64,000 bases of DNA from Coffea arabica (taxonomy: Eukaryota; Streptophyta; Magnoliopsida; Gentianales; Rubiaceae). Positions 47,501-59,301 of the stretch are shown in pieces. A program made the position numbers and the translations under genes. The notes under the pieces were generated by a model, which was given only the letters and a program-made list of their open reading frames with translations, made no database searches and was not told the origin of the DNA. Each line of letters starts with the position of its first letter. Within the stretch, counting starts at the first letter, position 1. The stretch spans positions 6,202,501 through 6,266,500 of the forward strand of contig NC_092317.1 of NCBI RefSeq assembly GCF_036785885.1, given 5' to 3'.

Positions 47501-48878
47501 TGCATTGCTTGGTCATTTTTTTTAAAGCTTGTACTTTCTTTTATCTTTGTTAGTGCCTGTTGTGTCTTTTATCTTGTGATATTTGTCTTAAAAGCTAATA
47601 ATGTCTTGTTTAAATTACCGTCTGCAGCCACCTCCAGCTCCACGACCAAGGAGCAAAATGGATACACTGATCTTTATGCCAGATCCTGTTGTTGCTGCGA
47701 AAGTGGAAGAAAATGTGATGTTAGGTAATGACCAATCATCACTCTCCAAGGTGGGCAGCGAGGAGAAAGGGAGGGAAATTGTTGATGAGGAAATCAAGGT
47801 TGAGGTTAATGTTGAAAATGTTGAGAAGCCTGTTGATCTTTACAAGGTATTCTCATCTTTCATTTTGACTTTCTCCTAGGTGGTGAAAGCACATTAGGAT
47901 TGTCATGTTATGTGGAAACAAAGAAATGATGGTTAATCGTCTGGTTGAAGTCCTTGGATTGAAGTCTCATCTGTCTTTCCTATCAATAACAACAATAATC
48001 ACACTAGTCTGAACTCTTTTTTTGAATATGTTTCAATAATTCTTGGGATTTATTTCTGCCATGAGCGGATAGTTCTTTAATTTGTTTCCAAAATCCTATT
48101 TGTGTAGGCCATATTTTCTGATGATGAGGATGATGATGAGGATGATAGCAATCCCATCCAAGCAGAGGATCCACAAAAGAATGTTGAAGTTGTAAATAAA
48201 ACTCTAAATCGTCTGATAGCTGGTGACTTCCTAGAATCATTAGGTAAAGAGCTAGGCCTAGAGGTTCCCCCAGATCTGCCTTACACAGAAAATAGAGAGT
48301 GTGGAACAGCTTCGAGCAAGGAAGTTATAATTGTTGACAGGGAAGAAAAGGATACAGCTGGAGTTGGCAGTAATAGATCCTCTGTGGGGTATGCTGTTAC
48401 TGGAAGTTTCATGACTGCAGAAGTGGCACGAGCTTCTAATGACAAACAAAATACTACTGGCAGCGCGCAAACAAATGGCAGTAGAAAGACTGAGGCTGGC
48501 ATTCCTGAGAAAAGTGGCAGGAAAGACGCATCTGAAAATGTAAAGAAAGAGGAGAGGAAGACTAAGAGTCCCACACGTCGGGCCCGAAATTGGAGCAGTG
48601 GCTCCTCAGAAGATGAGAGGAGCAGAAAACGTAGCCGTCATCGACATAGAAGTAGAAACTCGGGTAGTGAAACATCTGATTCATCTGATGGTTCTCGACA
48701 TTATTCAAGGTCTGAAGGGAAAAAGAAGAGATCATCTCAGGAAAAGAGTAGCAGCCGAAGACATTCGAAACACCGTAAACATAGACACAGAGATTCTCCA
48801 GAGACACAGAGAGATTCTCGTTATGGTTCTGGAAAAGCACATGGAAGAGCCAAGGACAGACGTCGACACAGGGATTAA
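38581..48878 (+). CDS. TGH: G-patch domain protein TOUGH (RNA processing / miRNA biogenesis)
   Basis: Sixteen exons: 38581-38715, 39119-39209, 39298-39392, 40600-40703, 40974-41035, 41122-41196, 41769-41920, 42826-42901, 42991-43077, 43275-43352, 44887-45031, 45639-46128, 46303-46587, 46665-46790, 47628-47846, 48108-48878. Phases are consistent and give 996 residues. The N-terminus ([18 protein letters not shown]) and [11 protein letters not shown] match the DUF1604 region. [20 protein letters not shown] is the G-patch. A SURP-like segment ([20 protein letters not shown] ... [16 protein letters not shown]) lies near 410-460. Further family blocks are [36 protein letters not shown] and [14 protein letters not shown]. 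The tail is Arg/Ser/His-rich. In Arabidopsis TGH works in the nucleus with the dicing complex and in splicing. It is slightly longer than the Arabidopsis protein. Confidence 0.95.
39441..39540. repeat. Two tandem units of about 50 bp in TOUGH intron 3
   Basis: The unit TATGTCTGTAATATGT through ATGTATGCAGTAGATA is repeated twice with few differences. Confidence 0.85.
42697..42784. repeat. Short tandem repeat in TOUGH intron 7
   Basis: TGAGGTGATTTT(T)C recurs three times, the last two followed by GAATT(G/C)AGAATTATCTG. Confidence 0.8.
43205..43229. repeat. CA dinucleotide microsatellite
   Basis: About 12 CA units in TOUGH intron 9, preceded by a CT-rich stretch. Confidence 0.9.
44085..44544. 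mobile_element. MITE of about 460 bp in TOUGH intron 10
   Basis: The ends are AGGCATTGTTTG on the left and, inverted, TAGGCACTGTTTGGACTGAA on the right. Internally GGAAAGGAAA-type sequence on the left half mirrors TTTCCTTTCC on the right half, so the whole element could fold into a long hairpin. There is no coding frame. Ends of this kind are known from hAT-type MITEs. A target duplication was not clear. Confidence 0.7.
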
Positions 48879-50405
48879 GGAAAGTTCGTCCCTTTCTCCA
48901 CCTCAATTCCAACGTATATTTTTGCAGAAATTGATAGTGCACTTAGCATGTCTCAGAGCAACGTGAATCAAGATATGTACATCTGCTAATTCCACCGTCT
49001 GTCGGCTCAAAAGCTCTGATTAGTTTCTTTCTCCCCCGTGATTGTATTGCTTGGGACTAAGTTCGAAAATAACATACAATTGGTGTTGCCGGGAGGCAGA
49101 ATTTAATGAGGCTTATTTTGGGGAGGCGCCGTGAAGCTGTTTGAAAATCCAATGTTTTATGTGTCTGCATGTCTCAGTAGTTTGGTGCGATGCTCAAACG
49201 TACGCTTTCATGTAATAATTTTTCTGCTTCCACTCGGCCTGTTGATCATGTCTCAGTTTTTAATTAGCAAGATATGATTAATGCTTATTGTAGGAGAAAA
49301 CACTGTAATGATAATACTTCTTGTTAGAACCACTAGTCTTGTAAAATCATAAAAGCTCTCTTCTTGAACGGTGGCTGAGGAGAGCGTAAAGTGCAGCATC
49401 TAATGGTCAGAGAGGACTGACTATCAACAATCTGTCAACCAGCCTCCCCTCGCCCGACTTTCAAAATCAATGCCCACGTTTCAAGTGTCAGTTAATACTA
49501 CATTTTAGTCTCCATGTACAAGTTATCCAACAACAGCAGGTCTTATAAGGCGCTTTTACAGCAGAGGACAGTGGGTGAAGACTGCTATCAATCAATTCTC
49601 TTTCAAGTTTCAACTACCACAGCCACTCGCTCGTAGAGCCCCATCAAGAGAAGGATATCCAAAGCGGTCCAGAATATTCACGTGTGAATGTGTCGCACCA
49701 ATCCCATATTGTTGCTCCCTTTTTCTTTTTGTTTCGCTACAAAGGACAAAAGATTGTCCTTTGCCCGTTTCCTGGTGTTTGGACTTGTAAGTTACTAAAT
49801 AATACACTATTGGGTCATGACAGATGTTCATTTTGTAGTGATTCTTGTCTCTGTTAACAGGAGTATATTTTTAATTCAATTTTCTCATATGGGTTTGGAT
49901 GGAAAATCCCACGTGGACTTTCGGTTTTGTGCAGTTTCCTATCTACTAGTCAAAAGTCTTGCGACAATGATGCTACTATATATCCATCTATATGAGCGTA
50001 GAATTTTCATGTGAGGCACCCGTCTGTACACATGAGAAAGTTCTGCTCATCCAAATCACCTCGTTTACGTAGATGAATTTACCAATCTGAGCTGGTAAAT
50101 TTTTAGTGAACGGAAATACTGTTACTAAACTTGATGAGGCTCTGGGTACATTATTTTGGTCAAAACATTCAATGCTATGATGATTAAAGACACTGCAAGA
50201 ATTGCCATTTGCTTCTCTATTCTTTCCAAGAAACAGACTTTCTTGGAGTCTAATTCGTACTTTTATATGTTACCATTTGTCTATTTTCATCAGGAAACTT
50301 CAATTTTTCTGCAAGATAGCATGTTCACTTCTGAGAAGTGAAAATTTGATCACTCTACTAGAGTTATATTCTGACTTTGGCATAACAAGCTCATAGTTGC
50401 TGAAG
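48879..50405. other. Intergenic: TOUGH 3' UTR and P4-ATPase promoter
   Basis: No gene supported. The TOUGH 3' UTR probably reaches about 49330. The rest is the upstream region of the P4-ATPase; an intron in its leader is possible. Confidence 0.45.
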
Positions 50406-53400
50406 ATGACTGCTGCCAAAAGAAAAAAGCAGAGTTTTAGTAGAATCAGTAATATATCTAGGCAAGAATCTTTTGAGCACTCTCTAATTGGAGGGCCAGG
50501 CTTTTCAAGATTAGTTTTTTGCAATGATCCTGGAAGGCCTGAAGCAGTTCCGTTAAATTACGCAAGCAACTATGTCAGAACTACCAAGTACACTGCTGTA
50601 ACATTTCTGCCAAGAGCATTGTTCGAGCAGTTCAGAAGAGTTGCAAATATGTTTTTTCTTTTCACTGCAATTTTGTCCTTCACCCCGCTCTCGCCTACAT
50701 CTCCTCTTTCTACTGTTGTTCCATTTGCTTTTGTGGTTGGAATCACTATGGTGAAAGAGCTTGTTGAAGACTTGAGGAGGAAAAAGCAGGTAACAAGATC
50801 AGTATTTGAAGTTCCCTATTTGCTTAGTTTTTTTTTTTCCCGTGTTATACTTTAGTAGTTCTTCAAACTTGAAAATGAATTGTCTGATTTCGGTACTAGG
50901 TCATTTTGGGTACTATTTGCTTCTAAGTACTTTTACCAATCTAAGCGGCTCATGTAGCTGTACTTTCGGAATTGCAAGTTTTATAGGCAATCAGTGTTAA
51001 AATAATAGCCCATGTAGCAAATTAGGATTCAGTAAGGACACCGTAATGAGATAAAATTGTTGCAATTGATAGTATATGATCAGAAGGCAGCTCAAAAAAC
51101 AGAAGGTACATGTTGTAGGTGACCAATTATTGCACTGTTCTGCCAATGCTTCTCCAGATACAGCATTTTAGAATAATTCTGAAGCGATGGTGCACAGAAG
51201 ACTTATGTTTCCCTTTTCGTTTTCCTCTTTTCCCTTATTCCCATTTTCCTTTCAGGAGGGAGAAAAGCCCCTACTTCGTCATCCTGTACAATTCTTTCTC
51301 ATGTTCTTTGCCCAATTTTATCACTTCCAAAGTTTTTATGTCCACATTTGTCTCGTCCTCTTGCAAGTCTTGAACTTTCCCTTGCTGTCTTCTTCTGTTG
51401 TTAAATTGCTTAAAGATTGCTGATCTGTAATTTGTTTTGATTTGTTTAGTCTGTATTTCATGTTTTCTTTTTCACCCAGTGTATAATAAAGATTTGGGAA
51501 TAATACCAGGATATTGAAGTAAACAACAGGTTAGTTAAAGTGTACAGCAGTCATGGAAGTTTTCAATACGTCAAGTGGATGGATTTGAGAGTTGGAGATG
51601 TAGTGAAAGTGGAGAAGGATGAATTCTTTCCTGCTGATCTTGTTTTGCTTTCATCAAGTTATGAAGATCCAATTTGCTACGTTGAGACAACAAACCTGGA
51701 TGGAGAAACAAATTTGAAGCTAAAGCAAGCATTACAAGCAACCTCATATTTAAATGAAGACTCAGCATTCAAGGACTTTAGGGGGATAATAAGATGTGAA
51801 GATCCTAATGCAAATTTATATTCTTTTGTTGGAAATTTGGATGTTGCAGGACAACGTTATCCTCTTACACTTAATCAATTGCTTCTAAGAGATTCAAAGC
51901 TAAAGAACACTGATTACATCTATGGAGTTGTTATCTTCACTGGCCATGATACAAAGGTTGTCCAGAACTCTGTAACACCCCCATCCAAAAGGAGCAAGAT
52001 TGAAAAGCAAACAGATAAGCTTGTCTACTTGTTATTCGCTGTTTTAGTTCTTATGTCTTTTACTGGGTCACTGGTCTTTGGAATTGCAACAAGAGAAGAC
52101 CTGCAACATGGCAGGATGAAAAGATGGTATCTTAGACCAGATGAGACCACAATATACTATAATCCAAAGAGAGCACCTATTGCTGCAACACTGCAATTCT
52201 TTACAGCCCTTTTGTTGTATAGTTACTTGATCCCCATATCATTATATGTTTCAGTAGAGATTGTAAAAGTTCTGCAGAGCTTTCTCATCAACAAAGATTT
52301 GCACATGTATTATGAAGAAGGTGACAAACCAGCACATGCACGTACCTCTAATTTGAATGAGGAACTTGGCCAAGTTGACACTATACTTTCAGATAAAACA
52401 GGAACGTTGACTTGCAACTCCATGGATTTTGTTAAGTGTTCTATTGCAGGAACATCCTATGGGTATGGAGTCACTGAGGTAGAAAGGGCTTTGGCCAGGA
52501 AAAAAACATCATCTTTGGCTCAGGAGAAGTCAGATGAAGATTTTCATGAATTCTACATGGAAACTAACCCACTTGTAAAAGGTTTTAATTTTAAGGATGA
52601 AAGGATCACGAATGGCCGCTGGGTTAATGAGCCTTATTCAGATGTTATCTTGAAATTCTTTCGGTTATTGGCCATCTGCCATACAGCAATACCTGATGTG
52701 AATGAAGAAAATGGAACAGTGACATACGAAGCTGAATCACCAGATGAGGCAGCCTTTGTAGTTGCAGCCAGAGAAGTTGGATTTGAGTTTTGCGAGAGGT
52801 CTCAAGCAAGCATCTCAATCAATGAGTTAGATCCACTAACTGGCAAGAAGGTTAAAAGGTCTCTTACTAAGACTAAGATAAATCTTCATGGTTTTTAGAT
52901 TTCTGGCTTAATATATCTCTCTTCCATCAGCTCATTAAATTTATTCTCTTGCACTATGTTTGTTTGCTTAAAATTTCTCTTTTTTTGGGATGAATTAGAT
53001 ATAAAGGATGTTGTGTTCATTCTAAAGAGGTTTCCACTTTTCTTGCAGAATTTTTGAACTTCTAAAAGTTATCGAGTTCAGTAGTTCAAGAAAGAGGATG
53101 TCTGTGATTATAAGAGACGAGGAAGGGAACCTGCTTCTGCTTTGTAAAGGTGCTGACAGGTTAGCGAGATGGCACAATATCTGCAGTCTAAAATAAATTT
53201 TTGCATTCATCTTTAACTTGTTTTCATTTAGTTGCTGATTAAGATTAGCTATATTTTTCATTTTATTGAGTTGAGACTCCATTTTCATTATCTGTAAATT
53301 CTGTTTGCTGTTCTCTCTTACATGTGCTCTACATCATCATTTGCATAAGTTCCAGTAAAATTTCAGCTCCATTCCCCATAGTAGTAGCTTGTAGGACAAG

Positions 53401-56400
53401 AGACATCTAGGGTTTAGAGCTACAGAACTATAGGTACTTCATAATTTGTTCAAGCTACCATCGTAAATTGCATTCAGACTTGTTATTGGTGTATCCTTTA
53501 GAATTAAATCTCAGTCTTTATGTTTAAGTTCCAATGCACTGGTTAGAACAGTTAGATGTTTTGCTTGCAGCATCATGTTTCAAAGACTGGCATCTAATGG
53601 AAGGGAGTTTGAAGAGCATACAAGGTTACACATTAATGAGTATGCTAATGCTGGTTTGAGAACCATGGTACTTGCATATCGCCAACTTGAAGAGGTTGAA
53701 TACCAGAGGTTTAATGAGGAGTTTACAAAAGCCAAAAACATGATAATTGCAGATCAGGAGAAAATAGCTGAAGCTGTAGCAGAAACAATTGAGAAGGATT
53801 TGATACTGCTTGGTGCAACAGCTGTTGAAGACAAACTGCAAATTGGGGTACAAGAAAACCATAATTAGCTTCAGATTCGTTAGTATATTGCATCAACTCT
53901 TGCTTGGACTACGGGTTTCAGGATAAGAATTGCCGTTGTTTGACTGTGGTGGTTGATTGCTCTCTCTCTCTCTCTCTCTCACATGCGACTTTTGATGTGT
54001 CGTATGAAAACACGATACTACATTCTATGCTGGTGCTATTGTCACATCATGTTGTGTGTTTCGTTGTGGAGAAAAGAACTGCCTTTCAGGAGTTATTAAG
54101 TTTTAGAACTGACATTTGCTCTGTGGATGACAGGTTCCTGAATGCATCGACAAACTTGCACGAGCTGGAATAAAAATTTGGGTTTTGACAGGAGACAAGA
54201 TGGAGACTGCAATCAATATAGGGTACCATTGTAGAGTCTGACAAGGTAAAATTACAGTCTATTGTCCATTATGAGCACATTTCTGACTATGGAAATTTGT
54301 CTTTCAGTTTCGCATGTAGTCTGCTTAGGCAAGGAATGAAGCATATCATAATCAACTCGGAGACCGCAGAATTTGATGCACTGGAAAAATCTCTAAATGA
54401 GTCAGCAGCTAGTGAGGCAAGTCTTACTCCTCTTAGAATGCATCTTATTGGAGTACAATGGACCATTCAATAGGTAATTTGACAGAATTTGTTATCCATT
54501 AAATGGTCATCTATGTTGTATATGCAAAACAGGGTAGAATTTGAGTTCTATGTGTTTTTGCTGCAACATTTTCTTCTGTAGATGTGGAAATCAGAAGGTA
54601 TGAGACATGATTGATTGAGAGTCGAGAGAATATCTATCTGATATTGGAATACCTGTAAGGGAACATATCCAACTGAAAGGAACTCCAGAAACCTAAATTT
54701 CTTACCTATTTGTTCTCTTTTGGACCTTCTCAGTCAGCTTAAAATGATATTGGTTCTCATTCTATTCATTCTTTGGTAGCTGGCTTTCTTGAAGAGATGC
54801 TATCTTCTTCAGCTGCCAGCGTGAATAATTTTTTACAGGAGCCAGTCTAGATCCAGGACACATAATCTCCATAGGATTTTAAAATCTCTTTTTGAACATG
54901 TGGCATGGATCTAGACCTGCTCATATAAATAATTTTTTTTACCATCAATGTAGGAAATGTTAATTCTAAGTCTTTTCAATCTTCAGTTAATATCCCATTG
55001 GGAAAGAGAGTTTCCAGGAATAAACCTTATGCCATCTTTGTTGTGTCATTTTGACTTTACAAATCTCTTTGGATGAATTGAAACTAAAAAACTTCTACTT
55101 CAAGTTTTGCTTTCTCTCTTCCCGTGTACTGTGGGTCCCTATTGTGACTATTTCCTGATGCTCGTGGTAATAACTTGTCCTGCTAACACTAAAAGTTGGT
55201 AAAAATAAATATAAACTTTTGTTTAAAAGTATATCATCACCTACTAGCCTCAGTTTGACCTTTCTATTCAATCAAATTTCCCTCCTGAAATGTTGGTGTT
55301 ACCCCTAGAAGATGATGACCAAAAGGATGCTACAAAAGTAGGTATTTATCAAAATGACATTCTTGCCCATTAAAACTTAAATATGCTAGTGCTATTCTTC
55401 TTTCCAGTTGAATCATCACAGGATTAAGGTAGGGCCTTTGCACTTATTGTTTGTTATATCTCCCACGTTTGAGATCATTTGATCGTGGACAGAAAAAAAT
55501 TTACAGAGACACATTTTTTTAGGTGGTAAAAATCTCCTTTTGATTAGCAGCATATGCCTGATATGCAAGCATTTATAATGCTATCTAGCATGGCCTAAAG
55601 TTATTTGATCTAATTGACTTGTTCAAGAGCAATTTCAAGGAATTTATGATCTAAGTGGGAAACCTGATGTAAGGATATGTTCAACTGTCGAAATCAGATT
55701 TCTTCTAACATTCAAGTAATCAAAAGAGTTTGCATGAACTCTTCTTCTGTATAATTCTTCAAGATATGAGGACCTTTTTTATTTTTCATTCAGCATCTTT
55801 TCAAGTAATGTACAAGAGACACTTGATCACTACAACTAGTAAGGGAGAAAGTTAAATCAGCAACCATGTCTTGCTCAGGTCGCACGTTAGGTGTATTAGG
55901 CAACTAATACAAGATTCTATGCAGGCCACCAGCATGAAAAATGATGGAAGTAATTGGAATATTGCGAGCCTTTTACTTTTTATTTGTTTTTGAGGTGAAG
56001 TATAAGTAATTACAGATTTAGCTTCATCAAATTCCTAGTTTTGTTCGCACAAAATATGTTGTGATTGTCTGTATTGTGAGCTTGAATGAACTTCATCTGT
56101 TGCATAGGCACTCAAGGCTAACATCTTCCATCAGATAGAGAAGGCAAATGACCTACTTGCTTCATCAAACGAGTCACTTTCCCTGATCATAGATGGAAAG
56201 GCCCTTACTTATGCCCTGGACATTGATGTGAAGGACTTTTTTTTGGAGCTTGCAATTAGCTGTTCAACTGTTATATGTTGTCGCTCAACACCTAAACAAA
56301 AAGCACTAGTGAGTAAGCTATTCCTTTTTCCTTATGTTGGTCTCTTCAGCTTTGCTTTTGATGGATTATTCTAATTTAACTTTTTGGTTCTTCAACCGTG

Positions 56401-58082
56401 TTTGAACTTAACCTTCTTGTTGATTATTTAGGCCTTACACCAGTCAAAAATAGTTAAACCACCATCAAAGATATTGAGCTTCAAAGACTGCTTTTAAATT
56501 TATCTGTACATATCAAGTTTCAAGTGTTATTTTTGAATAATACTGCAGGTTACAAGACTTGTAAAACTGAAAACTCGTAAAACAACACTTGCAATTGGAG
56601 ATGGTGCAAATGATGTTGGGATGCTTCAAGAAGCAGACATTGGTGTTGGTATAAGTGGTTTTGAAGGAATGCAGGTAAAAGCATTCTTTAGACATATAGT
56701 TTGGCCATCTGTGCAAGTTATATTTGCCTATCGACTTGGATCTTGCAGTTATGAATCTCTCTCTCTATGTGTGATGCAATTTTTAGGCAGTTATGTCAAG
56801 CGATATAGCAATTGGACAGTTCCGCTATATGGAGCGCTTATTACTTGTACATGGTCATTGGTGCTACAGAAGGATCTCTTTAATGGTAATAGCTTCCCTT
56901 GGGCACCCATCTCCTAAGAGTCGTTTATCTGTTTTGCATCAATATTTATGCCTTGAGTGCAGAAGGAAATAAGTTCCGGCACCGCAAATGTGTTAGCAAA
57001 ATTTCAGCAGTACAATGTCAAGCTAAAGAATAATGTATTTGTCCTAAAATCTTATGGTGTTGAGTCTGGAGTCAGTGCAATCCCAGTTGCACGATTCATG
57101 GAATTTAAGGAACATGCTTCACTTGTTATTGCAACTATGCTGTGCGACTTTGAAATGTATTCATATACACGTACATACATCATGTACAGAAAAGTCAAAT
57201 TTGAGAAAAAATAAAGGAAAAAAGAAACTTTTGAATCTCCTCTTTTGTTCATTCTGCAGATCTGTTATTTCTTTTACAAGAATATAGCATTTGGATTCAC
57301 TCTTTTCTTCTATCAAGCGTATGCATCTTTCTCCGGACAAACTGTGTACAACGAGTGGTGTTTGTCATTATATAATGTCTTGTTTACATCTCTCCCCGCA
57401 ATTGCCCTTGGAGTCTTTGATCAGGATATACCTGCACGACTATGTCTCAAGGTAATGTAGAAGCTTCCTACTGTCTTCAGTTTTTGACATTTTGCCAAGT
57501 AGCAGGGCCTGATAAATTGACGCGAAGATTATCTCAGAGTTACATTCTGGCTTGCAGTTTCCAGTACTTTATCAACAAGGTGTACAGAATGTTCTTTTTA
57601 GCTGGTTCCGGATCATTGGGTGGGCATCCAACGCAATTTTTAGTTCCATCTGCATCTTCCTTATTTGCATTCTTGGATTGGAGGATCAAGCTTTTCGTAG
57701 AGGTGGTGAAGTCGTTGGACTAGAAATACTTGGCGCAACTATGTACACTTGTGTGGTGTGGGTGGTGAACTGTCAAATGGCTCTTTCTATCAATTACTTC
57801 ACATACATACAGCATCTCTTTATATGGGGAGGAATTGCACTTTGGTATATATTTCTTTTGGCGTTTGGAGCCATGGACCCCAGCATTTCAACAACAGCCT
57901 TCATGGTGTTCATTGAAGCCTGTGCACCATCGCCATCCTTCTGGTTAATTTTACCCCTGGTTCTGTTTGTGGCTCTTCTGCCATACTTCACTTACACAGC
58001 AATCCAAATGCATTTCTTCCCAATGAGCCACCAGATGATACAGCTCATGTATGCTCAATCTGATGATACCGAATTTGTTTAG
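50406..58082 (+). CDS. Phospholipid-transporting P4-type ATPase (ALA flippase)
   Basis: Eleven exons: 50406-50789, 51510-52858, 53049-53159, 53571-53847, 54134-54222, 54308-54416, 56108-56308, 56549-56674, 56787-56885, 57260-57451, 57558-58082, giving 1153 residues. Landmarks are the N-terminal [15 protein letters not shown], actuator motif DGET at 192-195, the P4 PISL motif ([10 protein letters not shown]) in M4, phosphorylation motif DKTGTLT with Asp 423, nucleotide-binding [11 protein letters not shown] and KGAD, hinge GDGANDVG at 857-864, and C-terminal membrane helices. It fits the ALA4-ALA12 clade. These enzymes flip phospholipids to the cytosolic leaflet, normally with an ALIS/CDC50 beta subunit. 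Intron 6 begins with GC, not GT, and in-frame joining supports this. The protein ends at DDTEFV, lacking about 40 residues usually found after this point. Confidence 0.94.
53960..53981. repeat. CT dinucleotide microsatellite
   Basis: About 10 CT units in intron 4 of the P4-ATPase gene. Confidence 0.9.
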
Positions 58083-58797
58083 ACTAGAGAATCAAAAGAC
58101 CTTCAATGCTACGTCTCATACTGCAAGCAGAAATCAGTTTCTGTCCAGGATCTTAATGAATGAGGCGAGTAAAAGTTTTCCTCATGTTGATGATAAAAGT
58201 GGTACTTAACCTTGCTGCAGCATAGGAAATTACGTTGCATATTTGCAAGTTTTGTAGTCCAAGCATTTGTAGGTTATCATGAGCCGATTTATTCATGTCA
58301 GAGAAGATTGTTGTACTCATAGGTAGTGAGGTTGTAAATGAAGCTATAGAGAGGCCTATATTCGTGGCTTTGAGCAATACTGATATTTTGTATACCTATG
58401 CATGTATTCTGTCACAGAAGGGAAGTTCGGCTTATTTCGTCGTTAAATATGAGCATTTAGAACTTCTGATAACATCAAAACATCAAAAACGAAAGAAGGA
58501 AAGGAAACATCCTCGTTGAAAAAAGTAAGAAAATGAAAAAAATCACCGCATACTTCCTTTCTCTCCTCTATGGAAAGGCAGCAAAGGATGTTGCATCAGA
58601 AGACTCTTCTTGATCATATATATACATTTGGTTCCTACAGACTAAACCCTCTCTTATATGGTATATGAATTATCATCTTGATAAATGAATACAATTATCT
58701 CACAGCCATAAAAAAAAAAAAAAAAGGAAAATCATGTGTGGTGGATGAATAACCATCAACGAGTACAAATTGACCGAAAGATGGATGGATACATTCA
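58083..58797. other. Convergent intergenic region
   Basis: Holds the P4-ATPase 3' UTR (plus) and the calmodulin-like 3' UTR (minus). A run of A lies near 58710-58726. No other feature. Confidence 0.5.
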
Positions 58798-59301
58798 TCA
58801 TGCCACGTTTAATAGCTGATAATTATCATCAAGGCCCAGAAAATCTGCAGCAGATTTGGCCATGACGGAAGCGAATTCATTAAAGCTAATGACCCCATCT
58901 CCATCTGTGTCAGCCTCTTGGATCATCTCCGTCAGCTCGCGGTACGTTAATGGCTGTCCCATTTTGGCCATTGATCCTGCAAGTTCAGCCAATGTGATAT
59001 ATCCGTTCCCATCACGATCAAACGAATGGAAAACCTTCAAAAGCATATCTTGATTTATCCACAGCTCTTCATTCAAGTGCGGCATTATAGCATTGACCAA
59101 CTCATCAAATTCCACAGTCCCATTACCGTTTGAATCCATGTTGGATAATAAAACATGGAGTTGATCACCCGATGGTTTTAGCCCCAGAGATCTTAACAAT
59201 GCTGCGAGTTCTAGAATGGTTAGGCTGCCATCAGAATCCATGTCAAATCTTGAAAATATTTCTCTAAGCTGTTTGAGTTGATCAATTTTGGGCAAGCTCA
59301 T
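58798..59301 (-). CDS. Calmodulin-like protein with four EF hands (CML15/16/18-like)
   Basis: Single exon, 167 residues, ATG at 59301. Four canonical 12-residue EF-hand loops are present: DMDSDGSLTILE (20-31), DSNGNGTVEFDE (56-67), DRDGNGYITLAE (95-106) and DTDGDGVISFNE (131-142). Each has Asp at position 1 and Glu at position 12, so all four should bind calcium. The C-terminal stretch EFASVMAKSAADFLGLDD is typical of the CML15/16/18 group, which act as small calcium sensors. No myristoylation or prenylation signal is seen. Intronless structure is usual for CMLs. Transcription is convergent with the flippase gene. The exact CML number is not assigned. Confidence 0.95.
   Translation of the reverse strand: MSLPKIDQLKQLREIFSRFDMDSDGSLTILELAALLRSLGLKPSGDQLHVLLSNMDSNGNGTVEFDELVNAIMPHLNEELWINQDMLLKVFHSFDRDGNGYITLAELAGSMAKMGQPLTYRELTEMIQEADTDGDGVISFNEFASVMAKSAADFLGLDDNYQLLNVA

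Noticed and set aside
48562-48942. Minus-strand frame of 126 residues over the TOUGH C-terminus
   Set aside because: Antisense of the Arg/Ser-rich tail, a common source of long false frames.
52858-57558. P4-ATPase as a broken pseudogene because its reading frame is interrupted many times
   Set aside because: All interruptions are introns with normal borders (one GC-AG); the exons join to a full-length enzyme with intact catalytic motifs.
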